A stretch of DNA of 64,000 nucleotides, from assembly GCA_029782025.1 (NCBI GenBank), contig JAKOVR010000143.1, forward strand, positions 62,001 to 126,000, in the 5' to 3' direction. This document shows positions 49,943-59,531 of this stretch, in pieces (position 1 is the first letter of the stretch; the number at the start of each line of letters is the position of its first letter). A program made the position numbers and the translations under genes. This stretch comes from Actinomycetes bacterium (GTDB lineage Bacteria > Actinomycetota > Acidimicrobiia > Acidimicrobiales > Acidimicrobilacustridaceae). The notes beneath the pieces were generated by a model. That model saw only the letters and a list, made by a program, of their open reading frames with translations, had not been told where the DNA came from and searched no databases.

Positions 49943-51072
49943 CGGCCCCCGCGGCCGCCCCGCCCGGGCGGCCGCGGCAGCTCCTCGCCGATCTCGGGGT
50001 GGTGCTGGTGCCGTCCCTCGTCGCCCGCGCCCTGGTGCTGCTCGGCTGGTACGTGGCCGGCGCGGTGGCGGCCTCGGGCGAGGGGCCCCGGCCGGTGGCG
50101 ATGGACCAGGGGCTCCTCGCGTGGGACGGGGCGTACTACCGCGACATCGCGACCATCGGCTACGAGCACCTGCCCGCCGACTCGTTGCGGTTCTTCCCCC
50201 TCTACCCGGTGCTGGCGCGCGCCGTGGCCCTGCCCTTCGGCGGCAACGCCGACCTCGGGCTCGTCGTCTTCGCCAACCTCAGCGCCCTCGTCCTCGGGGT
50301 CCTCGTGCTGCGCCTGGCCCGGCGAGAGCTGGGCCCGGAGGGCGGGCGCCGGGCCGTGTGGGCCGTGGCCGCCTTCCCGGGGGCCTTCGTGCTGTCGTGG
50401 GCCTACGCCGAGGCGCTGTTCCTGGCGCTGGGCGTCGCGTCCTACCTGGCCGCCCGGAACCGGCGCTGGCTCATCGCCGCCGCGCTGGCCGCCGGGGCCG
50501 GCCTGACCCGCCCGCTGGGGGTGCTGCTGGCCCTCCCGCTCCTCGTCGAGGCCTACGACGACTGGCGGGCCCCGGACCGCCTGTGGTCGGAGCGGGCGTC
50601 GATGGCGGCGGCGGTGGCGGCCCCGGTGGCCGGCACGCTGGCCTTCGTGGCCTGGGTGGAGCACGCGTGGGGCCGCTGGTTCCTCCCCTACACCGTGCAA
50701 TCGGACCTGCGGGGGGAGGCCATCGACCCCCTCCGCCGCCTCGCCCGTGGGGTGGTCGATCTGTTCGGGGCCGAGCGGTTCGGCGACGGCCTGCACGTCC
50801 CCTTCGCCATCGGCTTCGTGGTGCTGGCCGTGGTGGCGTGGCGCCGTCTGCCCCGGTCGGCCGCGGTGTACGCCACGGCCGTGCTGGTCGTGTCGCTCTG
50901 GGCCGCGAACCTCAACTCGCTGGAGCGCTACGCGCTCAACGCCTTCCCGCTGGCCCTCGCCGTCGCCGCCTGGGCCGGGACCGTCCGGCGGGAACGCCTG
51001 GTCCTCGCCGTCGGGGGCGCCGGCCTCGTCGGGCTCAGCAGCCTGGCGTGGCTGGGCCGCTACGTGCCCTGA
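49939..51072 (+). CDS. GT-C-type mannosyltransferase, PIG-V-like
   Basis: A 377-residue polytopic protein. LLAWDGAYYRDIATIGYE near residue 60 and LRFFPLYPVLARAV are the WDxxxYxxIAxxGY and FFPLYP motifs of the PIG-V/Gpi18-like branch, which adds mannose from a polyprenyl-phosphate donor. GLTRPLGVLLALPLLVEAY is the third conserved block. It is translationally coupled to the upstream GT-C gene, so the pair probably acts on the same glycan. The 3' end overlaps the convergent lipoprotein gene by 13 bp. Confidence 0.82.
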   Translation: MTAPAAAPPGRPRQLLADLGVVLVPSLVARALVLLGWYVAGAVAASGEGPRPVAMDQGLLAWDGAYYRDIATIGYEHLPADSLRFFPLYPVLARAVALPFGGNADLGLVVFANLSALVLGVLVLRLARRELGPEGGRRAVWAVAAFPGAFVLSWAYAEALFLALGVASYLAARNRRWLIAAALAAGAGLTRPLGVLLALPLLVEAYDDWRAPDRLWSERASMAAAVAAPVAGTLAFVAWVEHAWGRWFLPYTVQSDLRGEAIDPLRRLARGVVDLFGAERFGDGLHVPFAIGFVVLAVVAWRRLPRSAAVYATAVLVVSLWAANLNSLERYALNAFPLALAVAAWAGTVRRERLVLAVGGAGLVGLSSLAWLGRYVP

Positions 51073-51539
51073 CGGCTGCCGAACACCAGCCGCTTGTCGT
51101 CGGCGACCTGGTTGTCGGGGGCGGCGGCGATCACGGCCACGTAGTGCTGGGCGTCGTCGCAGGGCAACGTGATCCGGACATCTCCCGAGAGCGGGGCGGG
51201 ATCGGGGAGCTGCACGTCGTCCACGACGATCACCACCCGGTCGGCGCCCCGGGCGGTGTACCGCACCCGGGTGGCGACGGGCTGGTCGCCCCGGCACGGC
51301 GGGGGCGCGTCGACCTCGAGGCCCTCGACGGCGGGGGCCGGGAACGAGCCCGGGGTGGCGCCGCCGGCCACGAGGGTGGAGCGGGGCAGGCGGATCGTCG
51401 GGTTCACGATCGGGCGGGCGGTGCCGGCCGGGCGGGCCGTGGTGGCCGGTACCGATCCGTCGGTGCCGCTGGTGCACGCCGCCGACCAGAGGGCGGCGAG
51501 GACGCAGAGCAGGGCGGAGGCCGGGCGGGGTGGGCGCAC
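51060..51539 (-). CDS. Putative lipoprotein of unknown function
   Basis: A 159-residue exported protein. Signal peptide ASALLCVLAALWSAAC with a lipobox-like SAAC, a Thr/Ala/Pro-rich linker, and a small beta-rich domain (about 65-159). Conserved-looking pieces: PPPCRGDQPVATRVRYTARG and VRITLPCDDAQHYVAVIAA, with two cysteines that may pair. Resembles Ig-like extracytoplasmic modules; no family recognised. GTG 51539 stands 7 nt after TACCCT, which shares bases with the -10 of the divergent acyl-CoA synthetase gene. Confidence 0.68.
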   Translation of the reverse strand: MRPPRPASALLCVLAALWSAACTSGTDGSVPATTARPAGTARPIVNPTIRLPRSTLVAGGATPGSFPAPAVEGLEVDAPPPCRGDQPVATRVRYTARGADRVVIVVDDVQLPDPAPLSGDVRITLPCDDAQHYVAVIAAAPDNQVADDKRLVFGSRQGT

Positions 51540-51546
51540 GGGCGGG

Positions 51547-51556
51547 AGGGTAGCGT
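51547..51556. promoter_or_regulatory. Overlapping divergent -10 boxes
   Basis: Plus strand TAGCGT (51551-51556), 6 nt, GTG 51563. Minus strand TACCCT (51552-51547), 7 nt, GTG 51539. The two hexamers share TA at 51551-51552, so polymerase probably cannot open both at once. Confidence 0.6.
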
Positions 51557-51562
51557 CGCCCC

Positions 51563-53122
51563 GTGACGCTCTTCGACGTGGCCCGCCTCCGCCCCGACGA
51601 GGTGGCCGTCGACGACCTCGAGCGGACCCGGACCTGGGCCGGGTTCGCCGACCGGTCGGTGCGGCTGGCACGGGCGTTGCGGCACGGGCTCGGGGTGGAG
51701 CCCGGGGATGCCGTCGCCATGGTGGCCGGCAACCGGGTGGAGGTCCTCGAGCTGTCGGTGGCCGCGCTGCTGTCCGGCGTGTGGATCACGCCCGTGAACT
51801 GGCACCTCACGGCCGACGAGGTGGCCTTCATCCTCGAGGACGCCGGGGCGAAGGCCCTGTTCGTCGATCCGGCCCACGGCGCCATGGCCGCGGCCGCGGC
51901 CGACGCCGCCGGCGTGACCACCCGCATCGCCTTCGGCGACGAGCTCGACGCCCTCGCCGCGTCGGCCAGCGACGAGCCGTTCCCGCACGACGGCCCGGCG
52001 GGCGGGTCGATGTTCTACACGTCGGGCACGACGGGGCGACCCAAGGGCGTGCGCCGGGCCACCCGATCCACCCTCGGGGCGCAGCTCGGCACCGTTCCCG
52101 CCGCTGGCACCGCGCTCGGACTCGACGGGCTCGGCCCCCACCTCGTCACCGGACCGCTGTACCACGCCGCCCCGATCGGGTTCGCCCTGATGGACATGCA
52201 CAACGGAGCGCCGCTGGTGGTCATGCCCCGCTGGGACGAGACGGCCTGCCTCGACCTGATCGACGGTCGGCAGGTGCGCAACACCCATCTGGTCCCGACC
52301 ATGTTCGTGCGCCTGCTCCGGCTCCCCGACGCCCGGCGCGAGGCCTTCTCCGGCCGGTCGCTGCACACCGTCCTCCACGGGGCCGCCCCGATCAGCCCGA
52401 CGGTCAAGCAGCGGATGATCGACTGGTGGGGCCCGGTGCTGGTCGAGTACTGGGGCGCCAGCGAGGGGGGCGTGGTCACGCTCGTCGGCGCCGAGGAGTG
52501 GATGGCCCACCCCGGCACGGTCGGGCGCCCGATCCCCAACCACGAGGTGTTCGTGGCCGACCCCGACACCGGCGCCGTGCTCCCGCCCGGCGAGGTCGGC
52601 ACGCTGTGGTGCCGGAACCTCACCGTGGCCGGCGCCCACGAGCAGGGCGAGGGCGACGGTCTGGTGTTCCGCTACCACAACGACGAGGACAAGACCCAGG
52701 CCGCCGTCCGGGCGCCGGGCACCTACACCATCGGCGACCTCGGGTACGTCGACGCCGACGGCTACGTCCACCTCGCCGACCGGGCCTCGCACATGATCAT
52801 CTCGGGCGGGGTCAACATCTACCCGGCCGAGATCGAGCACGTGCTCATCGAACACCCCGCCGTGCGCGACGCCGCCGTGTTCGGGATCCCCGACGACGAG
52901 TGGGGCGAGTCGGTCAAGGCCGCGGTCGAGCTCCTGCCCGGGGCCGTCCCGGGCCCCGAGCTCGCGGAGGCGCTGCTGGCCCACGTCCGGGAGCGCCTGG
53001 CGGGGTTCAAGGTGCCCCGCTCCGTCGACTTCCACGACGCCCTGCCCCGCCACGAGTCGGGGAAGCTGTACGTCCGGCGCCTTCGTGACCCCTACTGGGA
53101 AGGGCGCGCCCGGCGCATCTGA
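51563..53122 (+). CDS. Acyl-CoA synthetase (AMP-binding, FadD-like)
   Basis: A 519-residue ANL-family enzyme that activates a carboxylate as acyl-AMP and passes it to CoA. Motifs: FYTSGTTGRPKGV (A3, near residue 151), YWGASEGG (A5), GDLGYVDADGYVHLADR (A7-A8 region), ISGGVNIYPAEIE and the catalytic Lys in HESGKLYVRRLR (about residue 500). The pattern resembles FadD-type ligases for steroid side chains or medium-chain acids, in line with the P450 and MaoC genes elsewhere in the window, but substrate is open. Start GTG is leaderless-type. Confidence 0.92.
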   Translation: MTLFDVARLRPDEVAVDDLERTRTWAGFADRSVRLARALRHGLGVEPGDAVAMVAGNRVEVLELSVAALLSGVWITPVNWHLTADEVAFILEDAGAKALFVDPAHGAMAAAAADAAGVTTRIAFGDELDALAASASDEPFPHDGPAGGSMFYTSGTTGRPKGVRRATRSTLGAQLGTVPAAGTALGLDGLGPHLVTGPLYHAAPIGFALMDMHNGAPLVVMPRWDETACLDLIDGRQVRNTHLVPTMFVRLLRLPDARREAFSGRSLHTVLHGAAPISPTVKQRMIDWWGPVLVEYWGASEGGVVTLVGAEEWMAHPGTVGRPIPNHEVFVADPDTGAVLPPGEVGTLWCRNLTVAGAHEQGEGDGLVFRYHNDEDKTQAAVRAPGTYTIGDLGYVDADGYVHLADRASHMIISGGVNIYPAEIEHVLIEHPAVRDAAVFGIPDDEWGESVKAAVELLPGAVPGPELAEALLAHVRERLAGFKVPRSVDFHDALPRHESGKLYVRRLRDPYWEGRARRI

Positions 53123-53132
53123 CCCGGCGCCG

Positions 53133-53822
53133 CTAGTCGTGGCAGCGCTGGGCGCTCTCGCGGATGAGCTGGCCGTAGGCCTCCTGCCCCGCCGGGGTGA
53201 GGTGGAGGCCGTCGGCCACGAACCAGTCGTCGTGGCCCTGGGACCGGGTCGTCCAGTCGGCGACGAGCATCTGCTTGCCGGCCGCGGTGCGGGTGGCGGC
53301 CTCGTCGCGGATGGCCTGGTTGACCGGCGGCGCCTTGGTGTCGAGGCCGATGAGGTGGGCCCGATCGTTGACGGTGACCCACACCACGCAGGTCACCGTG
53401 TTCGGGAAGGGCGAGTCGTTGTGCGGAGCGAAGGCCTCGTCGACCGCCTTGGTGATGTCGCGCTTCGTCTCGTCGAGCGTGACCCGCCGGGTGTTGTCGC
53501 CGGACATGAAGTAGGCGTTGTTGGTACCGAGCGCCAGCACCGCGATGTCGGCCCCGCTGTAGCCGTTGTAGCTGCGGATCTCGTTCATCCGGTCGGCGAT
53601 CACGGCGCCGTTCTGGCCCGACACCGCGGCGTCGTACCCCGCGGCGTTGAGCTCGCGGTCGATCGACCACGACGCCTGCACGGTGAGGCTGTCGCCGAGG
53701 ACGACCACCCGGGTGGGCCGGACGGGACGGAACGGTCCCCATTGCTCGAGGGCGCTGATGCCCACGAGGAGGACGGCGAAGAAGGCGACGCCGAGCGCGG
53801 CGATGCGCGTGGGGGCGCGCAC
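53133..53822 (-). CDS. SGNH/GDSL hydrolase, membrane-anchored
   Basis: A 229-residue protein with one membrane anchor (IAALGVAFFAVLLVGISALE) and an SGNH domain: VVVLGDSLTVQASW near residue 42, LALGTNNAYF (block III Asn), and VADGLHLTPAGQEAYG near 204 (Asp-His). It likely removes or moves O-acyl groups on exported material. GTG 53822 is the only usable start near the anchor. CACAAT at 53861-53856 is a possible -10 with a 26-nt leader. It is convergent with the synthetase gene (10 bp) and divergent from queA. Confidence 0.85.
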   Translation of the reverse strand: MRAPTRIAALGVAFFAVLLVGISALEQWGPFRPVRPTRVVVLGDSLTVQASWSIDRELNAAGYDAAVSGQNGAVIADRMNEIRSYNGYSGADIAVLALGTNNAYFMSGDNTRRVTLDETKRDITKAVDEAFAPHNDSPFPNTVTCVVWVTVNDRAHLIGLDTKAPPVNQAIRDEAATRTAAGKQMLVADWTTRSQGHDDWFVADGLHLTPAGQEAYGQLIRESAQRCHD

Positions 53823-53898
53823 GATCGGAGGGCGGGCGGTGGAGTCCAGGCGACCATTGTGTCCCGTCGACGATGCGCCGCGGTCCGCGAGCGGGCCG

Positions 53899-53904
53899 TA
53901 ACCT
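53899..53904 (+). promoter_or_regulatory. -10 box TAACCT for queA
   Basis: TAACCT, 8 nt, GTG 53913; leaderless start predicted for the queA-tgt unit. Confidence 0.5.
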
Positions 53905-53912
53905 GCCCGGCC

Positions 53913-54910
53913 GTGGACACGGCCGCCTTCGACTACGTCCTCCCGCCCGACCGCATCGCGCAGCACCCGTGTCCCGAGCGCGACGCGGCGAGGCTCCTCG
54001 TCGACGGGGGCCCGACCGGCGCCCCCGAGCACCGGCACGTGCGGGACCTGCCCGGTCTGGTCGGCCCCGGCGACGTGATCGTCGTGAACCACACCGAGGT
54101 GCTGCCGGCGCGGTTGCGGCTGCGCAAGCGCACGGGCGGGGCGGCCGAGGTGCTGCTGCTCGAGCCCGGTCCGGTCCCGGGGGAGTGGGAGGCCCTGGTC
54201 CGCCCCGGTCGGCGGCTGCCGCCGGGGACGCCGCTGTTCCCGCCCGACGCCGCCGGGGCCGAACCGGCCCTCGTGGTGGGCGACGACCTCGGGGACGGGC
54301 GCCGGCGCGTGACGCTCGTGGGCGACCCGACCGAGCACGGCGAGATCCCCCTGCCGCCCTACATCACCGAGCCGCTGGCCGACCCCGGCCGGTACCAGAC
54401 CGTCTACGCCCACACCCCGGCCTCGGCGGCCGCGCCTACGGCCGGGCTGCACCTCACGCCCGCGGTCATCGAAGGCTGCCGTGACGCCGGCGCCACCCTC
54501 CTCGAGGTCGAGCTCGTCGTCGGGCTGGGCACGTTCCGGCCGATCTCGGCCGCCCGGGTCGAGGACCACACGATGCACCACGAACGCTACCGGGTCGCCC
54601 CCGACGTGCTCGACGCCTGCCTGGCCGCCCGTCGGGTGATCGCGGTCGGCACCACCACGCTCCGGGCCCTCGAATCGGCGGCGGCCACCGGCCGGCTCGA
54701 GGGCCGCACCGACCTCTTCGTCCACCGCCCGTACCCGTTCCGGGTCGTCGACGTGCTGCTCACCAACTTCCACGTGCCCCGCTCGTCGCTCCTGGTCCTC
54801 GTCGACGCCTTCGTCGGCGACCGGTGGCGCGCCCTCTACGACGAGGCGCTGGCCACCGGCTACCGGTTCCTGTCGTTCGGCGACGCCATGCTCCTGCAGC
54901 GGAGCGCGCC

Positions 54911-54914
<4 letters not shown>
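53913..54914 (+). CDS. queA: S-adenosylmethionine:tRNA ribosyltransferase-isomerase QueA
   Basis: A 333-residue enzyme that adds the epoxycyclopentane part of queuosine to preQ1-tRNA using the ribosyl of S-adenosylmethionine. Diagnostic parts: FDYVLPPDRIAQHPCPERDAAR at the start (split over residues 5-27), VNHTEVLPARL, APTAGLHLT, LVVGLGTFRPI, and NFHVPRSSLLVLVDAF near the C-terminus. Length is normal. Stop overlaps the tgt start (GTGA), so the two queuosine steps are coupled. Confidence 0.96.
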
Positions 54915-56038
<1,124 letters not shown>

Positions 56039-56057
56039 CCTCGGCCACACTCGTGCC

Positions 56058-57374
56058 GTGGCCGACGCCCCGTTGAGCATCCCCGACGCCCTCGCCCGCC
56101 TGCGCCGGGCCGACGCGCCCGCCGCCGACGACGTGGTCGACGCCCTCCAGTGGATGCTCGGCGACCGCCCGCTGTCGCGGCTCAACCAGGCCGGCGTGCA
56201 GCAGTTCCTGTGGTTCGAGCTGCCGTTCAAGTGGTTGGGCGGGGTCGAGCGCCACCGGCGGGTGGTGCGGGCCCTGCGTCGGTTCTTCGAGCTGAGCGGG
56301 TACGACCGCTATGCCGCCCTCTGCGACGACCCGTTCACCGCCACCCAGCTCCAGCGCTTCGCCGAGGGCGGCTTCGGGGCCGGGTACCGACGGTTCCTGG
56401 CCCGCCACGAACGGTCGGGCGTGGTGCCGATCGACACGCCGTCGTTCCGGTGGGGCCGGCTGCTCGGCGAGGTCGCCTGGGAGGCGTACTGGGACGTGGC
56501 CATGGGGCTCGAGCTCGCCGTCGCCGCCGGGGCGCTCGACGGCGCCGCCCGAGGCGGGACGGCGGCGGTCCAGGCCGAGGTCGACCGCCTGCTCGACGTC
56601 CGCCGGCCGGAGCGCTTCGGCCAGAGCTGGCGCGAGGAGATCGCCCTCGAGCGGATCGGCGCCTACCTGGAGGGCTCGCCGTCGCTGTCGACGGCCCGGG
56701 CCCAGATCCTCGGCGCCGTCGGCCATCGGCTCGTCGTCGCCCCGGACGGCCCCCGCCGCTGGCGCGACGCCCTCCTGCCCCTCCGGTGGCTGGCCGGGGT
56801 GGTCGCCGCCGAGCCGGCCGGGCTGCGGCTCACCGCCACCGGTGCGCTGCCGGGACCGGCGGTGGCCGAGGCGGCCGCCCGGTTCGGCCCGCGCCTCGGG
56901 TGGACCGGCGCCGGCGTCCCCCGTCGGGCCGCCCAGGCGCCGGGGCTCGGGGTGCTGGTGGACGTGGCCGGGCGGGGCGGGCTCGTCCGGGTCGCCCGCG
57001 GGCACCTGGTCGAGGGCCGACTGACCGCCCTCGACCAGGTCCTGGCTCGGGGCCTGCTCCCCGACCGCGGTCTCGACGCCGCGGTGTGGCCGCTGGCGCT
57101 GGCCCTCGTGCTCGCCGCGCCGACCGGCGTCGAGGCGGTGGCGCGGGCGGTGGCGGTGGCGATCACCGAAGAGGGGGTCACCGGCCCGGGCGGCCGCCCC
57201 CACGACCTGGCCGTGGTGGCCGGCGCCGTGGATCGGCTCGCCGCTGCGCTCACGCTCTTCGCCGGGCTGCGACGCCGGCCCGTGGGCGGCACCGCCCCGC
57301 TGGTCCTGACCGCGGTGGGGGAGGCGATCGCCGTGGCCGCCCTGCGGGAGGCGGCGTCGGGCCCGCCGGCGTGA
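56058..57374 (+). CDS. Protein of unknown function between tgt and yajC
   Basis: A 438-residue soluble protein with no family I know. The N-terminal half has a helical look with LSRLNQAGVQQFLWFELPFKW and RRFFELSGYDRYAALC; the second half is Ala/Leu/Val-rich with GRGGLVRVARGHLVEG. No signal peptide or membrane span. GTG 56058 lies 6 nt after CACACT, a loose -10. It is located between tgt and yajC, where other actinobacteria usually have nothing or ruv genes, so it may be lineage specific. Confidence 0.65.
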   Translation: MADAPLSIPDALARLRRADAPAADDVVDALQWMLGDRPLSRLNQAGVQQFLWFELPFKWLGGVERHRRVVRALRRFFELSGYDRYAALCDDPFTATQLQRFAEGGFGAGYRRFLARHERSGVVPIDTPSFRWGRLLGEVAWEAYWDVAMGLELAVAAGALDGAARGGTAAVQAEVDRLLDVRRPERFGQSWREEIALERIGAYLEGSPSLSTARAQILGAVGHRLVVAPDGPRRWRDALLPLRWLAGVVAAEPAGLRLTATGALPGPAVAEAAARFGPRLGWTGAGVPRRAAQAPGLGVLVDVAGRGGLVRVARGHLVEGRLTALDQVLARGLLPDRGLDAAVWPLALALVLAAPTGVEAVARAVAVAITEEGVTGPGGRPHDLAVVAGAVDRLAAALTLFAGLRRRPVGGTAPLVLTAVGEAIAVAALREAASGPPA

Positions 57375-57398
57375 TTCCGTGCCGGGGTGACCACCCGC

Positions 57399-57404
57399 TA
57401 ACCT
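57399..57404 (+). promoter_or_regulatory. -10 box TAACCT for the yajC-secD-secF unit
   Basis: TAACCT is followed by 35 nt to ATG 57440, so this transcript has a leader of about 28 nt, unlike most neighbours; no clear ribosome site in it. Confidence 0.4.
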
Positions 57405-57439
57405 GCCCCGGCCCGCTCACGCGTCGCACCGACCCCGCC

Positions 57440-57727
57440 ATGCCCGTCATCTTTGCCCTCGTCATGCTCGCCCTGATGTGGGTGATCGTGATCGCTCCCC
57501 AGCAGAAGCGGGTGAAGGCCCACAACGCCGTCGTCGCGTCGCTGCAAGCGGGGGACGACGTGATGACCACCTCCGGGATGTGCGGTCGGATCGTCGATCT
57601 CGACGAGGAGTTCGTGCGCCTGGAGGTGGCGCCCGGGGTGGTGGTGCGCTTCGACCGGCGGGCGGTCGCCGCCCGGTCGGTGGACGAAGACCAGCACATG
57701 GAGCAGGGAGAGAGCAGCGAACCATGA
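57440..57727 (+). CDS. yajC: Preprotein translocase subunit YajC
   Basis: A 95-residue membrane protein that associates with SecDF. One N-terminal span (IFALVMLALMWVIVIAP), then PQQKRVKAHN, the QQKR motif, and LQAGDDVMTTSGMCGRIVDL, the standard YajC core. The acidic tail ends SSEP. It is followed after 10 nt by secD, with GAGG ahead of the secD start. Confidence 0.95.
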   Translation: MPVIFALVMLALMWVIVIAPQQKRVKAHNAVVASLQAGDDVMTTSGMCGRIVDLDEEFVRLEVAPGVVVRFDRRAVAARSVDEDQHMEQGESSEP

Positions 57728-57737
57728 GGACCCAGGC

Positions 57738-59531
57738 ATGAGGCACAAGGGCATCAGAGGCCTGATCGTCGTCGTGGTGCTGTCGGTCTTGCTGCTCGGT
57801 CTCACCCTGAACCGGGGCTGGAAGCCCCTCCTCGGGCTCGACCTGCAGGGTGGCGTGATGGTCGTGCTCGGTCCGCAGGGCAACCCCGACCCCGAGAAGC
57901 TCCAGACCGCCGTCGCGATCATCGAGCAGCGCATCAACTCGATCGGTGTGGCCGAGCCCGACATCCGGGTGGAGGGCGGCAAGATCGTGGTGCAGATCGC
58001 CGGCATCAAGGACCCCGATCGGGCCATCAAGCTCGTGGGCGAGACGGCCGAGCTCCGCTTCCGCCCCGTCCTGCGGACCCTGCCGCCCGACGTCAGCACG
58101 CCGGGCAGCACCCCGGGCTCCACGCCCGGCAGCACCCCGGGCACCACGCCCGGCAGCACGCCGGGCTCCCTGCCCGTCGGGTCGATCGATGCCGGCGCCA
58201 CCCCGACCACGCCGACCACGGCGCCGGCCCCCACCACGTCCCAGGCGGCGCTCGCCCCGTCCGGCCCGGGGGAGCTGGCGGCGGGGGAGCAGCCCCCGAC
58301 CACCGCCGGTGACGTGCCCACGCCCACGCCGTCCACGCCGACGTCGCCCACGCCGTCCACTCCGACGTCGCCCACGCCGTCCACGCCGAGCCTCACGCCC
58401 GAGCAGCTCCAGGCGCTGTCGGCGGCCAGCGGCGGGATCACCACGACCACGCCGGAGGACGACAAGGCCGACCAGATCGTCGTCCTCCCCGAATACGACG
58501 AGACGGGCAAGCAGGTGGCGCGCCTCCAGCTCGGTCCCGCGGGGCTCACGGGCACGGCCCTCGAGGACGCCACCGCCGGGCTCAGCCAGCAGAACGGCCA
58601 GTGGATCGTCCGGCCCCGGTTCAAGGCCGGCGCCGACGGGATCGACAAGTTCAACGCGCTGGCCTCGAAGTGCTTCGCCGGTGACGCCACCGTCTGCCCC
58701 AGCAAGCAGGTGGCGATCACCCTCGACGGCCGGGTGATCACCGCCCCCACGATCCGCACCGCCAAGTTCGAGGCCGACCAGATCGAGATCTCCGGCTCGT
58801 TCACCGAGACGTCGGCCAAGGAGCTGTCCACCAAGCTGCGTTACGGCGCTCTGCCCGTGGTGCTCACCACCGAGCAGGTGGTGGAGGTGTCGGCCACCCT
58901 CGGCCAGGACGCCCTCCACGCCGGGCTCGCCGCCGGGGCGGTGGGCCTCGGCCTGGTGCTGCTCTACATGGTGGGCTTCTACCGGATGCTCGGCGCCCTC
59001 GCCATCTTCAAGCTCGGCATCGAGGCGGCCCTGCTCTGGTCGATCATCTCCTACCTCGGCGACAACGTCGGGCTGGCCCTCACCCTCGCCGGCCTCACCG
59101 GCATCATCGTGTCGATCGGCGTGTCGCTCGACTCCAACGTGGTGTTCTACGAGCACCTCAAGGAGGACGTCCGCAACGGGCGCACCTACCGGTCGGCCGT
59201 CGACAAGAGCTTCGAGGGCGCCTTCCGCACGATCGTCAAGGCCGACGGTGTGTCGGTGCTCGGTGCGGCGCTGCTCTACTTCCTCTCGGTCGGGCCGGTC
59301 CGTGGCTTCGCCTTCTACCTGGGGCTCTCGACCCTGCTCGACCTGTTCACGTCCTACTACTACATGCGGCCCATCGTGGCCATGGCCGTGAAGTCCGACC
59401 TGGCCCAGCGCCGGCCCGGCCTGTTCGGCCTGCCCCGGCCCGAAGACGTCGAACGGTCGACCCTGGCCAAGGTGGCGCGCCGGGCCCGGTCCCGCAGCGG
59501 CGTGCCCGGCATCGAGGAGGTGGGCCCGTGA
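57738..59531 (+). CDS. secD: Protein-export membrane protein SecD
   Basis: A 597-residue proton-driven translocation factor. N-terminal span, GLDLQGGVMVVLGP, the extracytoplasmic P1 region, then FTETSAKELSTKLRYGALPV, and six-helix end with YMVGFYRMLGALAI and GIIVSIGVSLDSNVVFYEHL (SecD D-x-N-V-x-x-Y/F-E motif). The extracytoplasmic domain has a long low-complexity insert (about residues 118-254) made of Thr/Pro/Ser/Gly repeats (TPGS and TPTSPTPS units). Pro-rich inserts occur in other actinobacterial SecD; this one is unusually repetitive. Stop overlaps secF (GTGA). Confidence 0.96.
   Translation: MRHKGIRGLIVVVVLSVLLLGLTLNRGWKPLLGLDLQGGVMVVLGPQGNPDPEKLQTAVAIIEQRINSIGVAEPDIRVEGGKIVVQIAGIKDPDRAIKLVGETAELRFRPVLRTLPPDVSTPGSTPGSTPGSTPGTTPGSTPGSLPVGSIDAGATPTTPTTAPAPTTSQAALAPSGPGELAAGEQPPTTAGDVPTPTPSTPTSPTPSTPTSPTPSTPSLTPEQLQALSAASGGITTTTPEDDKADQIVVLPEYDETGKQVARLQLGPAGLTGTALEDATAGLSQQNGQWIVRPRFKAGADGIDKFNALASKCFAGDATVCPSKQVAITLDGRVITAPTIRTAKFEADQIEISGSFTETSAKELSTKLRYGALPVVLTTEQVVEVSATLGQDALHAGLAAGAVGLGLVLLYMVGFYRMLGALAIFKLGIEAALLWSIISYLGDNVGLALTLAGLTGIIVSIGVSLDSNVVFYEHLKEDVRNGRTYRSAVDKSFEGAFRTIVKADGVSVLGAALLYFLSVGPVRGFAFYLGLSTLLDLFTSYYYMRPIVAMAVKSDLAQRRPGLFGLPRPEDVERSTLAKVARRARSRSGVPGIEEVGP
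58096..58170 (+). repeat. GC-rich tandem repeat in secD (Thr-Pro-Gly-Ser units)
   Basis: Alternating ccgggcagcac and ccgggctccac units, about 12 bp each, encode six or so TPGS/TPGT blocks in the SecD extracytoplasmic insert. Confidence 0.7.
58317..58390 (+). repeat. 24-bp tandem repeat in secD (Thr-Pro-Ser units)
   Basis: The unit cccacgccgtccacgccgac with a short extension repeats nearly three times and encodes TPTPSTPTSP-like blocks. Copy number may differ between strains. Confidence 0.7.

Noticed and set aside
58090-58400. Regular repeats that could suggest a CRISPR array
   Set aside because: Units are 12-24 bp with no spacers, in frame within secD, and encode Thr/Pro/Ser repeats.
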